DNA of 34,675 bases from Chromera velia (lineage: Eukaryota; Sar; Chromeraceae): contig JAHBMJ010000414.1 of NCBI GenBank assembly GCA_018398765.1, forward strand, positions 13,697 to 48,371, read 5' to 3'. A program made the translations under genes and the position numbers. The notes under the pieces were generated by a model. That model worked only from the letters and a program-made list of their open reading frames with translations, was not told the origin of the DNA and searched no databases. This document shows, one piece after another, positions 21,721 to 33,300 of the stretch (its first letter is position 1; each line of letters starts with the position of its first letter).

Positions 21721-22160
21721 CTTACCTGCAGTCCATCATGACATGCAGCATCGAATGAGGAAACGCCCTTCCGGGTGCTCTCCTCTCCCTTTCTTCGTAC
21801 TGTTCTGCCATCCTGCCACTCATCTGCTGTGCCCCCGTCTGTCCTCCATCTCCGTCCTCCTCCCCCTCCCCCTCCTCCAGACTCGAGTCCCTCACAACAC
21901 TTCCATGTGCGAGTCTTCGAAGCGTGCGGATCCTTTGGTCGCAGTCGAAACAGAGACGGGGCGCGGGTTTTGCCTCTCTGTTGTCGCTGCGGAGGTCGAC
22001 CTGGACAGGCAGGACGTAGAACGGTGAGAATCAGTGAATGAAGGAGGGGATGGCCAAAGAAGGTAGGAAAAGTATTCGGTGTGGCACAGGCACAGAGATA
22101 AGAACTTGGCAATGAAAGTCTGTTCAGAACCCCTGCCACGCAATGCTTACACAGAGACAG

Positions 22161-22195
<35 letters not shown>

Positions 22196-23982
22196 TTGAG
22201 TGAGTGAGTGAGTGAGTGAGTGAGTGAGTGAATGGGTAAGTGAGTGAATGGGTAAGTGAGTGTGTATGTAAAGGAGAGAGAGTGTGTGTGAGAGAGAGAA
22301 AAAGAGAGAGGAAAGCGACAGGGGGAGGCAGGGAAGGAGGGAAGGGAAGAAGGAGAGAGACAGAGAGCAAGAAAGACATACTGAAAGAGGAAGAGAGAGA
22401 GAGAGAGAGACAGAGAGGGGAATAGAAACAAAACAAACAAACAAACAAACAAAATGAACCAACCTGCCAATTCCAGTGCATCCCAGAGCACTTGCCCATG
22501 TACCCAATGCGAGGCACCACCGTACGGTCGTGTCCTTCTGGACAGAGCCGGTGGGATGTGGAGCAGGTGGGTGCCGTTTTGGGCTTTGCATTCAATTGCT
22601 CGGCCTCAAGACCTGCCAACGCGAAGAAAGGCCCAGAAATACACACATACAAACAGAGAGAATAGATCTATTTTGGATTCGGGGCCCTCCTCGAACACAG
22701 ATACACAGGCCGACTCGCAGACATGTGAGCAGGTTGGTTCGAAAACAAGTGGACCGTTGTCAAAGACAAAAGGGGATTGTGAAGCAGACTGGCAAGTTTT
22801 TCATTCTTTTCTTGCAAGATAGAAAGAGAAAGACGCAAACATTTAAGCAGGCAGACCAAGAGACTCGCAAACAGGCAAGCAGGCAAACAAAGAGACACAA
22901 AAGCCCACTGACAGAATTCTGCGACGTCCTTGAAGGGCACGAGAGGAAAATCGCAGTTCCAGGGCCGGAACCTCATCTCGTACCTGTGAGTTGGTGTGTG
23001 TGCGTGCACGGGTGAAAGAGACTTAGATGAGGGGAAACGGTAAAAGGGAAACAACAAAGAGGCAGAAATCGCAGGACGCACGGATGTATCAAGAGGCGAG
23101 CTTGGGCTTCAAAGATCAATGCGAGGGGGAGATTCGAAAGAATCAGGTGGAGGGAAATGGAAAAGTAAAGCAGAGTGACTTTCAAGACCAATGTCTCGGG
23201 TTCTTCAGCAGTACACTCAATTGCTCATTCAGTCGATTACTCACGCAGTGCAAAATACTTTACTTTCTCACTCACTCACTCAATCACTCACTTTGTTGCC
23301 CCCAGGGTCAGCTTCATGTTTCTCTTCACGAGCGTCCAGTGCTCCAGCTCGTCTTGCTGGATCTGCAGACAGACAAGTGAGAGGAAGAATTACATAAAGG
23401 CCAAGAAAGTCAGTCAATTTTTGTGCACTAAAGAGCGGGGTTCGACTTTCAATTCAGCGATGGTGATTGGTTTTTGGGTGGAATATTCGGAGTAAATCTC
23501 TCTATACGTTCATGTAAAGAACAAACAAGGCATGTTCCGGAAGATCGTCTGCTTGAAAGACACTGAGGGGTATGGGCCACTGCGTTCTCTCCGGTGTAAC
23601 CTCCCCGTCTCCCCAAAGGATCTATGCTTCATGCACTTGCCTTCTTACTGATTTCCGGGACCACAGCGCAATGGTCCCCTGGGCAAAACGAAGGCATCTC
23701 CGCTCCTCCAGGCTGCTCCTTCGTACCAGAAGACGAGGAAGCCTTGAAGCTCTTGCTCGAAGCCTCGCTACTCTTCACACGATTCCAAAATTTCAAGTTG
23801 AGGCGTTGGAGCTGTAGCCGTGGGTTAGTGGAGGGGTCCAGATGCCTTGGGACTTTGTTGTCTCCCATCGAGGTCGCCGCCTTCTGGTCCATCTGGTACT
23901 GCGGTTTGTTGAAGTAAGAAGTGAAGGTGATCTTCTGCCGCCTCGCTCCACGGCGGCGCTCGCTTCCGAATGGATCCGTCAT
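21286..23982 (-). CDS. Orphan 270-residue protein, six exons
   Basis: Exons: 23982-23779, 23362-23292, 22983-22913, 22612-22464, 22000-21726 and 21328-21286 (TGA). The coding total is 813 nt, exactly 271 codons, and five joins keep phase (0,2,1,0,2). Donors are GTGAAG, GTGAGT, GTCAGT, GTTGGT and GTAAGT; acceptors are good pyrimidine-rich AGs. The start is the first in-frame ATG (MTDPFGSE). The N-terminal 70 residues are basic and include [13 protein letters not shown]. Residues about 69-115 contain IQQDELEHW and [15 protein letters not shown]. Residues 149-162 ([14 protein letters not shown]) faintly recall the short G-Y-x-G repeats of microtubule-associated ciliary proteins, which is speculative. 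A CFDC pair follows (182-185), then an acidic stretch and a basic tail. There is no signal peptide or membrane span. No family recognised. The third and fourth introns are packed with microsatellites. Confidence 0.62.
21460..21720. repeat. CA/GA compound microsatellite inside an intron
   Basis: (CA)n, CATA, (CA)n, (GA)n and mixed CA/GA blocks fill most of the last intron (21329-21725) of the minus-strand 21286-23982 gene. On the transcribed sense strand this reads (TC)n and (TG)n just upstream of the 3' splice site. It creates long spurious minus-strand ORFs. Confidence 0.9.
22157..22460. repeat. GA, GAGT and CAAA repeats inside an intron
   Basis: (GA)n, about nine GAGT units (about 22196-22230) with GGGTAAGT variants, more GA-rich sequence, and (AAAC)n at about 22428-22452. 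All lie inside the intron 22001-22463 of the orphan gene. Confidence 0.85.
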
Positions 23983-24759
23983 GACGTCGACAGGATGAAT
24001 TGGCTTGGCGGAAGTATCATGCAAAAGAGGGGGAGAAGCTGCAAGAGTTACTTACACGCGTACAAGTGCATGTGAAACTAAATCTCTAGTGCTTTGGTGT
24101 CTTGCCCCTCCTACCGACTCAGCAGACGCACAGCTGCATCTAGTGTACATAAGTACGTATACAATTATGTATAAGCCCTGCAGATCGAAAGAATGGATCG
24201 CTGCGCATGCAATCAATCGATTTTAAATACATGCATGCATGCATGCATGGGATTTTAATTTTTATGTTATATATAATTGCATCAAAATGATCGAAATACA
24301 GATGGATAGCAACCTGTATGCAACACCCATGTGTTGTTCGCAGCATGTTGCACTGTTGCAGAGTGTTGTCCACGTGCATGCATGCATTTTGCAACATGCA
24401 CCTGGTGCAGCAGGGGGCCGGATGTTTCACAGTACGCGTGCTGAGGGGACCTGCTGGTCGTGGACAATTATGAATATTAATAATGGAGTCTCTCTTTCCC
24501 GCGGCAGCTCCCGACTGTCCGTACGTATGTCGATGTATCGATATCGATGTATCGAAATCGATGTATCAATATCAATATTTACATTAATATTGAATCCTGC
24601 CACGTGAGAGCCAGCAGGCGGAAACTGAACCTCTTCTTGGGTCCGCCTCAGCGATTCCAATTCACCTGAGACTGCCTCGCTTTTGCAGCCACTGCAGTGA
24701 TCATTGCTACGTGGAAACGACTCTCTGGTTCACTGGGTCGAATCACGTTTCAGGAGACC
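23983..24759. promoter_or_regulatory. Intergenic region between divergent genes
   Basis: Lies between the orphan gene (minus) and the CBM20-ankyrin gene (plus). It carries ATGCATGCATGCATGC at about 24231-24248, a second TGCATGCAT at about 24378, and a TATCGATGTATCGAAATCGATG repeat at about 24527-24583. A CCTCGCTTTTGCAG at 24675-24688 could be the 3' end of a 5'-UTR intron. The promoter role is inferred. Confidence 0.4.
24527..24583. repeat. ATCGATGT short tandem repeat
   Basis: Imperfect units of about 14-16 bp centred on TATCGATGTATCGA, degenerating into TCAATATCAATATT. Highly self-complementary. Confidence 0.65.
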
Positions 24760-26152
24760 ATGACCAGCAGAGTTCGATTCCTCTGCAACTGCAGAGACAC
24801 AAATTGGGGCGAAAATATTTTTGTCGTCGGTAGCTCCGATTCACTCGGCAACTGGTGTCCCGAGCTTGCTATTCCTCTGACCAAAAACGGCTCTGACTTC
24901 CCAAACTGGACCTCTGGCTTCGTTTCTCTCGAGCAGGGGTCAACTGTTAAGTTCAAATTTTTGATCAAGCGCTCTGATTCTTCTGTTGATGGATGGGAAC
25001 CTATCGGTGGAAACAGAACGTTGCGTGTTCCCTTCAACAGCGAATCGATCGAAGTGAAGGCCAACTGGGGCGACGGGGGCAGATTTCGGGTCTCTGTTGA
25101 CTGGAAGATTGACTTGAGTTCTCTTTGCAAGCGGCAGGTTTGGAATTTGATTCGCTCCTTCCAGCCTGTCACCTCAAAGGCTCTTCGGAAGGCTTTTGAC
25201 ACCTTCATAAGAGGGCAGAAAGACGACCTCCGTCTACTTCTCTTCGTTGGTGCTGACATTGACGGTATGGTCAAAGGAAAGACAGCTCTGATGCGAGCAG
25301 TGAGAGAGGGAAGTTTGGAAGCCGTCGAGTTGCTTGTCAAGGCAGGAGCGCGTTTTGATGTCCTCACAAAAAACGACGTTGGCCACAAGAAGAATGGGTG
25401 TTTCAGGTGCACCGCTCTTCACGAAGCCGTTTTCCGCCCTCACCCTGAGATTGCAAAGTTCCTTCTTGCCCGAGGAGCCAATCCAAATGCAGTGGCTGAC
25501 AAAGGCTGGAGGCCCCTGCACGTTGCGTCGTCAAGAGGTTTCAAAGACCTTGTCGCTTTGCTTCTTGCTCATGGTGGCAACCTGCACGCAAGGGCGGCCG
25601 GTGGTTTCAGAGCCCTTCACTTTGCTGTCCACAGCGGTGATCGAAGTACGGTCGAGCTCCTTCTTGACCAAGAAACTGACTGTCCGGATGCATGAGAAGT
25701 GTGAGATTTTCCCCCTTTTTCAAACCGTCTTACCGATTCTCGAAAAAGGTTTTGAGAACTTTGCTTTCATAGATCACCGGGACATCGCAGAACTTCTCCT
25801 TTCCCGTGGAGCCAGTGTCGACAGCGTCAATGACCTGGGTGCCACCGCTCTTCTCCTTGCCGCTCGTTATGGAGCCGCAGAAGTTGCCGAGCTTCTTCTG
25901 GCAGAAGGTGCTGACGTTCACGTTACAGACAATTGTGGGCGGACGGCGCTCCATCATGCTGCATTTTGTATTCATCAAGTGGCAGAAAAGAAACTGCGAG
26001 TCGCAAAGATGCTTGTCTCACGCGGCATCAACGTCAATGCCATGAACACTGGCGGAAGGACGGCTCTTGCCGTTGCGCAAAGCTGCTGCTGTTTGCAAAA
26101 GGTACCATTTCGTATCTTTCTTGCTGGTTTGCCTCAGCAGCAATTCGAGTAG
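24760..26152 (+). CDS. CBM20 starch-binding domain fused to ankyrin repeats
   Basis: Two exons, 24760-25636 and 25773-26152, with a 136-bp phase-1 intron, give 418 residues. The start is the first ATG; the frame upstream has only non-ATG codons. Residues about 3-105 form a CBM20 domain: VRFLCNCRDTNWGENIFVVG, then SLGNW with Trp32, VKFKFLIK with Lys66/Lys70, and GWEPIGGNR with Trp79 and Asn-Arg at 85-86. These are the residue types that build starch-binding site 1 in this family. From about residue 150 come ankyrin repeats: RKAFDTFIRGQKDDL, KTALMRAVREGSLEAVELL, CTALHEAVF, WRPLHVASSRG, FRALHFAV, then after the intron HRDIAELLLSRGA, TALLLAARYGAAEV and RTALHHAAF. No catalytic domain is present, so a scaffold or targeting role at polyglucan is inferred. 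A separate unspliced reading stops at 25695 after half an extra ankyrin repeat; see findings. Confidence 0.8.
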
Positions 26153-26365
26153 ACGCAGATGAATTGGAGAATGTGGACCTTCAATTATAAGGTCTGAAAC
26201 AGTCAATGCAGTGACATTGTATAGTATGACGATCAGTATTGTGCACTAGATTGTGCAGCGTGCACGTGCATTTAATTATGTGATGTGACAGAGAGGCAAA
26301 TGACGACAAGCTGTGATTGGTACAGGCGATGGTTGGTTCACGATGAATCATTCATTAAATTTCAT

Positions 26366-26398
26366 TTATCTATCTACCTATCTATCTATCTATCTATA
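26366..26398. repeat. (CTAT)n microsatellite
   Basis: About eight tandem CTAT/CTAC units ending in TATATA. Confidence 0.9.
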
Positions 26399-26463
26399 TA
26401 GGTTGTGCTGTGCTGGTTGTGTATCGTGTGTAGCCTATATTTGCATATAGATTGTATATAACC

Positions 26464-26497
26464 CCTAGTATAAACCCCAAAATAGAGTTATACTAGG
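26464..26497. repeat. Perfect 10-bp inverted repeat, 14-nt loop
   Basis: CCTAGTATAA (26464-26473) pairs exactly with TTATACTAGG (26488-26497). It lies in AT-rich intergenic DNA and has no U-run or gene boundary directly attached. Confidence 0.7.
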
Positions 26498-27350
26498 AGT
26501 TATATTTAATAATAGAATACATATAAATCTCTACATACCTTTCAATACCCTGCAAAACCTTCAGAATTCAGAGGAATTTAGAGCATAATGTATAAAAAAT
26601 CAGAAAAATTCAAAAGAGTTTAGAACAATTTGATTATTTGAACAGGAATTAACTCAATCAATCAGTCAAACTAATGTAATGTATAAGAATTTTAAGTTGG
26701 AATGCATGATATGAAAGAATTTATTTAAAGTATACTTTGATTCTAAAAATTTGTTAACGTTTGGAATAAATTGTTCATAATCATGATAAGCCTAGCAATA
26801 AACTATAGGCAATAAGCTAGGCAATAAGCCAGAGTCTCTTTTTATTGTTGTAAGATTCAAGTTGTTCAAAAGTTTGTAGCGAATCAATCACCTTATATCT
26901 AGCCTTATATTAAGTTATTCTAAAACTTCAATCATGTGGAACTTTACAATGAAGTAACGTACCTAGCTAGGAAAAAACAGATTCAAGTCGTACATGCAGC
27001 AGTTGAAACGTTTTGAGCCAGGTGTTGAAGCCTCTATCTGCAAATGATTCTTGGGATTTTTTTTGCCTCGATGACGAGTTGATCTACGTCCAGACGTATT
27101 CGTTGCACACTTCCGAGTCAGTCAGGCATTGTAGAACGACCTGAGAAAGTCTAGGTGTTTTGGAACTGGCATTTTGTGCATTTGAACAATCGTGAATAGA
27201 CGAGACGACAGCTGTGTTTTCTTCTCCGAGTTGCTCTCTCAGAGGTGCTCTTCTCCCAACCCCTCCCCACCTTGTCCAAACAAGGCTGCCCCCCCATAGC
27301 TCCTTTGGCCGTCAGCCAGGGAGGGAACTAGAATCCAGTGAGGCAATCAG

Positions 27351-30300
27351 TCAGTCAGACGATTCCTCGGACCCTGCACACAAAAATGCACACACACGCA
27401 TCCTTATGTATATGTGTACACAGACCACCATATAGACATGCATGCATACGTACCGACACGCCCATCAGGAAAACATAGAAAGAAATAAAGAAAGAAAGCA
27501 GGGGGAAAAAAGAAAGGGGAAGACAGCACCGAGGCGGAAAAGAGGAGGAGCTTGAGAGAGAGAAAGATGTAGGCGAGTGCTCTCCATGAGAAAATTAAAA
27601 AAAATATATGTGCAGGCGCAGGAGACCTCTCGCCAGAAGAGCACAAGGTTGGAAAGAGAGGGGGTAGACCAAGTCAAAGAGCCGAACAGAAGGATAGGGG
27701 TGGAAGAAGAAGACGTCACCAAACGAGAGCAGCAATGTAGAAACATAAGTACGAGAAAAAAGGAACGCACCGCTGCTTTCATCCGCAGGCGGTCTCGGTC
27801 TCGACTTTGGTTGCGGAGAATTTCCCCCTCCTCCCCCTCCTCCTGGTGCTGGTGCCTTCACGAGTTGCAGGAGTATTCTCCCCTTGGGGCTGTCTTCGTC
27901 TGCCGCGGCGATGGACTTCAGGACGTATTCTCTGAAATTGGCAGACTGAGGATCGTGGATGGGAATCTGCACACAGCGTCCGTCATACAAGGCGAAACGA
28001 GAGTCATGTAGAAAAACAAAAATCGAAGAGAGGGCACAGGAAGAACACTCAGAGGTCTTCTCTCCTCTTCCCGATGACGAGTGCTTCATCCGAACAGAGG
28101 CTCTTGTGTGCCTACACCAGGCTGAAAGAAGAATAACCGACTTGGCAGCAGACAAAAGAAGTGAGATCTGCAGCTGATATTATGTGGAGATGGTCGACAG
28201 CACGACAGGGGGGAGACAGAGAGATGGAGAAACAAGGTGAAAAACACATACACAAAGAGAGAACTGACAGTCGCTTCCCCAACGATGACGTCCCCTCTTG
28301 AGGGTGTCTTCCTCACCGCCTCCAGAGCAACACTCTGCAACCAACAATTGGAGTGGCAAAGAGCGAGCGGGGGACAGAGGGAACTGAAAGCAACAAGGGG
28401 GGGGAATGAAAGGAGTTAAGTCCATCTACTCAGGAGAGGGACCGACGGATGGGGGGAGACTGGCAGAGAGGTAGGGAGAAAGAGAGACGCAATCTCTTGT
28501 TCTTCCTGTCTTACGCATGGAAAACTTTCTCTCTCTCAACCTGAGGGCCCCCCCTGCTCTGCTGACCTTCTCCTTCGGATCCAAAGGGATCGGCACGGGG
28601 TGTCTGAAGACGACGTCTTGGGCCTCCGAGGCTCCCGATTTGGGGGGCTGCCCTCCCTTTTCGGGAGTTCTGATTTTGCACGCACACACATACACATGGA
28701 GGAGTCAAACACGTGCATGCATGCGTACGGGCAGACATCAACACAAGTATCGCGAGTGGTTTTTAATTGAGTGAAGGGCTGCACACAGGGACCCGACTAA
28801 GCCAAGCGAGGAATGCAGGCAGAAGAGTCAAAAAGAGTTTCCTTCTCATAGACTGGAAGTGAAGTCAAATGCTCCAAGCTCTTAGGGCAGTCCAGAAACT
28901 GGAAGAAAAGAACGGATCAAACCCCAGCTTGCACGAGAACACCGACTCAAAAACGTGTCAACTCACACAGCCATTCACTCATTGACTCCCTTTCTCCCTC
29001 GCTCACTCACTGACTTTGCCCCTTTTCCTCTTGGGTGAGTGGAGTAACGGATACGACAGTATACAGGCGCTGCAGGCAGCAGGGAGTTTTACAGCGGGTT
29101 GGAGTTGGAAAAAAGGAAACGCGCCCCTCTTCCCTCTTGAGACAAACGCACGGATAGGGAGACGTACGGAGCGATTGTTCGTGCAAAGTGGCTACTCAGA
29201 AGACCAAGGGACAGCGAAGGTAACAGAGAAAGTGAACACTCGGCCTCACCATCCTACTGAACACCATGTGCTGGGGCATGTACTCCAGGTCCGTGTGTGA
29301 ATAATTCAGAGACAGAGACACGTGGATAAACAGTACACATACAGAAAGACAGAAGCACACATGTATACACACACACACACAGAGGCTCAGCTAACCTCCC
29401 TTCTCTTGCGCTCCTGTCTGAAGGTCCCGGATGGCATCGATGCGAACCATTAAGGCCATCCTTTGGCCTGCCGCCCCCCCCGCGCCTGCTGCCTGTGCTC
29501 CCGCTGTGGGGCTTGCCCCTCTCGCCTTTGCTGCTGGCTGTGCTTTCGCTTTCGGTGCGGGGGCTTCATCCTGCAGGACAATCAATGAAGAGAAGAATGA
29601 GAGAGAGAGAGTATCGGCATCTGCAGATGAAAGAGGCATGCAGCATGCAGACAGGAGCCAAGAACACCGATTCGGACGTGCAGACAGAGAGCAAAGACAT
29701 CCGAATCTCACGTGCACCCAGGAAGACAGGAATGCTACAGTAGACTTTTTTCGTTCCAGAAGAAAAAAATGAGCAGAAGCCCGCAGTACAGAAGAAGGAA
29801 AAGGAATAGTATCATTTTTCACCTACAGCAAAGTATGAAGAAGCTGGGGAAAAACGAAAACATAGGAGGTACGTTGCAAGGACGTATACCAGCATTGCCC
29901 GACACAACACATGATTTGCCTGTCCCTCCCTGACCTCCGAGTTCTCCTCCGACTCCTCCGAGTCGTCCTCTTCCTCAGAGGATTCGTCGGCCTTTCCTCC
30001 GGGGGCAATGCTCACCTGCACAAACAAAGGAAAGAAGGAAGGAAGAGGAGGCGTGGGTCAAATTCAACAAAGCATTTGGCCCAGGGTTTTCTGTAGCAGT
30101 AAACGCAAAGAAAGAGAATCTCCCACAACGCATGTCACAACGGTTTTTGTAGGGCTGACCAAATGCAGAATGACGTACAAGGCACTTCTCCACCCTTTGT
30201 CTGTCCATGAAAGCAAAACGTTTGACAGTCCCAAACGCTAGTGCGCGTCCATATTGCAGACGTTGTATCCACTTACATCATCACATGTTCGGTATGCAGG

Positions 30301-33300
30301 GCAGTGACTGACCCTCTTTGGGGATGCCGCTTTGGGGCTCTGTGGAGGCGCCGCCGCCTCTCCTGCAGGCACCATGATGGTTGTGGAGCCTCCCTTGACC
30401 AGTTGGAGGGACACGGAGCCCAGCCCAGAGGCGGACTGTTGCATCTCCTTGGCGTTGGAGGGATCGCTGGAGGGAGGGGAGAGAGGCCAGGTGGCGAATT
30501 TGGCGGTCCTGCTGTCCGTGACGCTCACGGCCGCCGTGCCGTAGTGCTGGACCCCGGAGCCGCCGAGAGCGTAGGCCTCTACCACCTAGTGGGGGAATGG
30601 ATGAAAGGACGAAAGGAAGAAAGAGTGGATTGGATATTGGGTTGGGCTTCGAGCACTGAAAGCAAAGCAGGAAGGTGCAATGCAATCTTCTCGCTTCTGC
30701 CTCTGTGAGTGCAACGCGATAAGCCTAGCCCTCAACTTACTAGCCTACTGACACCCTACTGTGCTGCCAATTTTGTTCCAGACAAGAATTATTCTTCCTG
30801 AGGCTCAAAGACGTGCAACCCTGATTCCCTCCCCCCCAAACTGAGGAAACTAAAAAATGACACTTTGAAGCTTCTTTGAAAGAAAGGGAGGGAAAAAAAA
30901 GAAGACTGACCACTGTGTAGTCACTTCTATTCCGCACAGGAACCCCGATTTGGTGTTTGAAGACGGCATCGAGTCTGTCCTCTCCCTTTCGTTGGGCAGC
31001 TGCCACCTTAGAACTGTAGGCGTGTGTGCATTCACATGGGAGGGAGAAGACCCAAACAACAATGTTCATATAGGAGGAAAGGTCGAGGTGTGGACAGCAA
31101 CCAAAATACATGCTTAGAGCTCTAAGAATAGTCTTGCTCTCACACAGAGGAGGCAAATGAATAGAGTCTGCAGCTGGACAAGCAAAGGGATCCCCTCTCC
31201 AACGTGAGTGTTCCCTCAGGCAAAATGAAAGCACTGAAAAGCAATCAAAGAACAGGCTACAGAAACCAGGTGTTGCGTGCGTCACAGGGGTGTATACAGC
31301 GTCTGAGGAGCCTTATCTGATCCCCATGAGAAAGGTGAAACGTGCAATAGTTGAGGGGGGATTGAGCGGGGTGCATGGACGCTTGACTAACTTGAGTGCG
31401 TGTGTGCCGTTTTTGTCGGTGAGGAAGCGGACACGGCAGCGCATCTCCGTGCCCTCGTTCACTTTCACTCCAGTCACCCTGTCCAGGCGGACCTGCAGGG
31501 GGGAGGGAAGGAGGAAGAAAGAGAAACAACGAGCGAAAGTCAAGGACTGCGCACACCAAGAAGAAGGTGAAACGTAAGACGTTTCATGACACACCGACGG
31601 GTCCCGCACTTTCCATCTGTCTATTCACTCAGGCAAAGGAGGCATTCCATTTTTCCTCTTTAGGGTTCATTACCAGTCGAAATCCTGTAAAGACATTAGC
31701 ATTTCGCGTCCTCTCTGGGCACTTATCTGATGACTGACCAGCAGAAGGGGTACAGATTTCTCAACCATCCCCTCTCCCTTTGCCGACTCGGCAGACGTTT
31801 TTCTTCCCGTCTCCTCCTTCTCTTCAGGTACTTGGGGAGTCGAAGCAGGAGCAGGAGCAGGAGCGGCCTTTGTGACGGACCCCCTCTCCTTGTGGGCGTC
31901 TGACCCCCCAGAGAGGGTCGAGGACCGCCGTCTCTCTGCTGCCGGTGCGGCGGGTTCCTGGCTGGGTTGTGCCGTCTGGTGACCCACAATGGCGTGCTCT
32001 GAGGAGCCTCTTCTGGGTGGGGGTGGGGGGGGTTTGGGAACGTCCTCAGAAGCTCGGACGGGCTCGATAGAGGAGACGGGGGGGGCTGGGGATAAAGAGG
32101 GGGGTGTAGCTGACTGCAGTGATCCTCTTTGGTTTTCTTGCGGTTTCTCGTTTTCCAAACGGGTCGCAGGGGGTGGTGTCGCGCCGCCACTCCTCAGCTG
32201 GGAAAGGCGGCGCGCATTTGCGTTGATGGGGGTGCCGTTGTTTCTCTGTGCACCTGCGGGAGAGGCTGCAGGCAGATCGGGGGAGGGTGGTACGTAGAGA
32301 TCTCCGGGTTGGGGGGGGGGAGACTCTGGTCGCTTCGGAGAGAGGGGTGGGCTTCTAACGTCTGTGCCATAGCGAATGCGCAGACTCCCTATGGTGCCTG
32401 CCCCCGGGACTGCAGGTACAGTGAAGTTTGGATTCACGAGGGGGAGCCAGATGTCCACCATGGGTTGGTCCCACATAGGCGGGCAGAAGCACGCTTCCCC
32501 TATCAGTACGGAGGCAGATCTGTTCGCAGGGGAAATTCCGATGAGACGGAATGTTGCTGCGTACTTCTTCCGGGTATGTGTGCACCTGAATTGGAATGCG
32601 GGTTGTACTGAGGAGGGCGGAGGGAAGAGTTGGGCTCTGGTAGGGGAGTAGTACAGTGGGAGACGCGTGTAGATCTGCATGGGGTCTGATTGTGAGGGGA
32701 GTTTGTGGGGAGGGTGGAGGAAGATTTCTGCGAACACTTCAGGAGTTGTGGGCGCAACGTCACGAAGGCCGCAGACCTCCACGAGTTGGAGTGAAACGGG
32801 GTCTCCCTGCTCCCCGTGAAGCTGCAGACAGAAAAAAATCGGAACAGAGGAACGCATTACTTGACACACATGGGTTTATGCAGAATACACATCTGGGGGG
32901 AAAGAAGAGACCACAAGACAGGAGATGCTTTCTTTCTGCCCCCCAGCGACGCATGATCAGACCGACAGGGGCAAAAGAAAGAAAGAGCGATTCGAACCAC
33001 AATCCAGGTACTAGTTCTAAATCTCTCATCCCCTGCGGCTTTGTTCTTTTACATATCTCTTCCTTCCCCCCCTAGAACACAACAAGGAACAGAAACTGTC
33101 GCTGAACCTTGCGGCTTCCACCGCCCGCCCTCCCTTGATTCGCTCGACGGAGGTTTCTCACGTAAGCGGGCAAGCTAGAAGTGCAATACCTTCTTCTATC
33201 AGCTCTCCGTACTCCCTCTGTCTCTGAGTCACTGACCCACCTCATCCTCTTTCACGTCCCCCACCGCCACGAAGGAGGGCGCGTCAGAGAGCTGCTCGAT

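Larger units (their letters stand above)
26153..27350. other. Intergenic, AT-rich
   Basis: Between the 3' end of the CBM20-ankyrin gene and the convergent 3' end of the C2 gene. It holds a (CTAT)n microsatellite at about 26366-26398, a perfect 10-bp hairpin (26464-26497), and AT-rich sequence with AATAAGCTAGGCAATAAGC repeats near 26797-26830. No coding-like ORF. Confidence 0.6.

Noticed and set aside
21441-22652. A 403-codon minus-strand ORF
   Set aside because: It reads through an intron with repeats between two real exons, and reads the 21726-22000 exon in the wrong frame. The spliced model uses a different frame that stays in phase with its neighbours.
26101-26140. A 39-bp in-frame GT...AG segment near the 3' end of the CBM20-ankyrin gene
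   Set aside because: It has a GTACCA donor and a CAGCAG acceptor, but at under 40 bp it is shorter than any other intron here, and reading through keeps the same frame and stop.
28797-28898. A 33-codon exon-like ORF on the minus strand ending in TAG after a TTCTTCCAG acceptor, starting FLDCPKSLEHL
   Set aside because: It could be an alternative terminal exon of the C2 gene, but its phase does not join the exon at 29069-29015. The downstream exons at 28669-27351 complete a C2 domain in phase.
29016-29300. A 94-codon plus-strand ORF
   Set aside because: It is antisense to an intron and a short exon of the C2 gene and has no domain.
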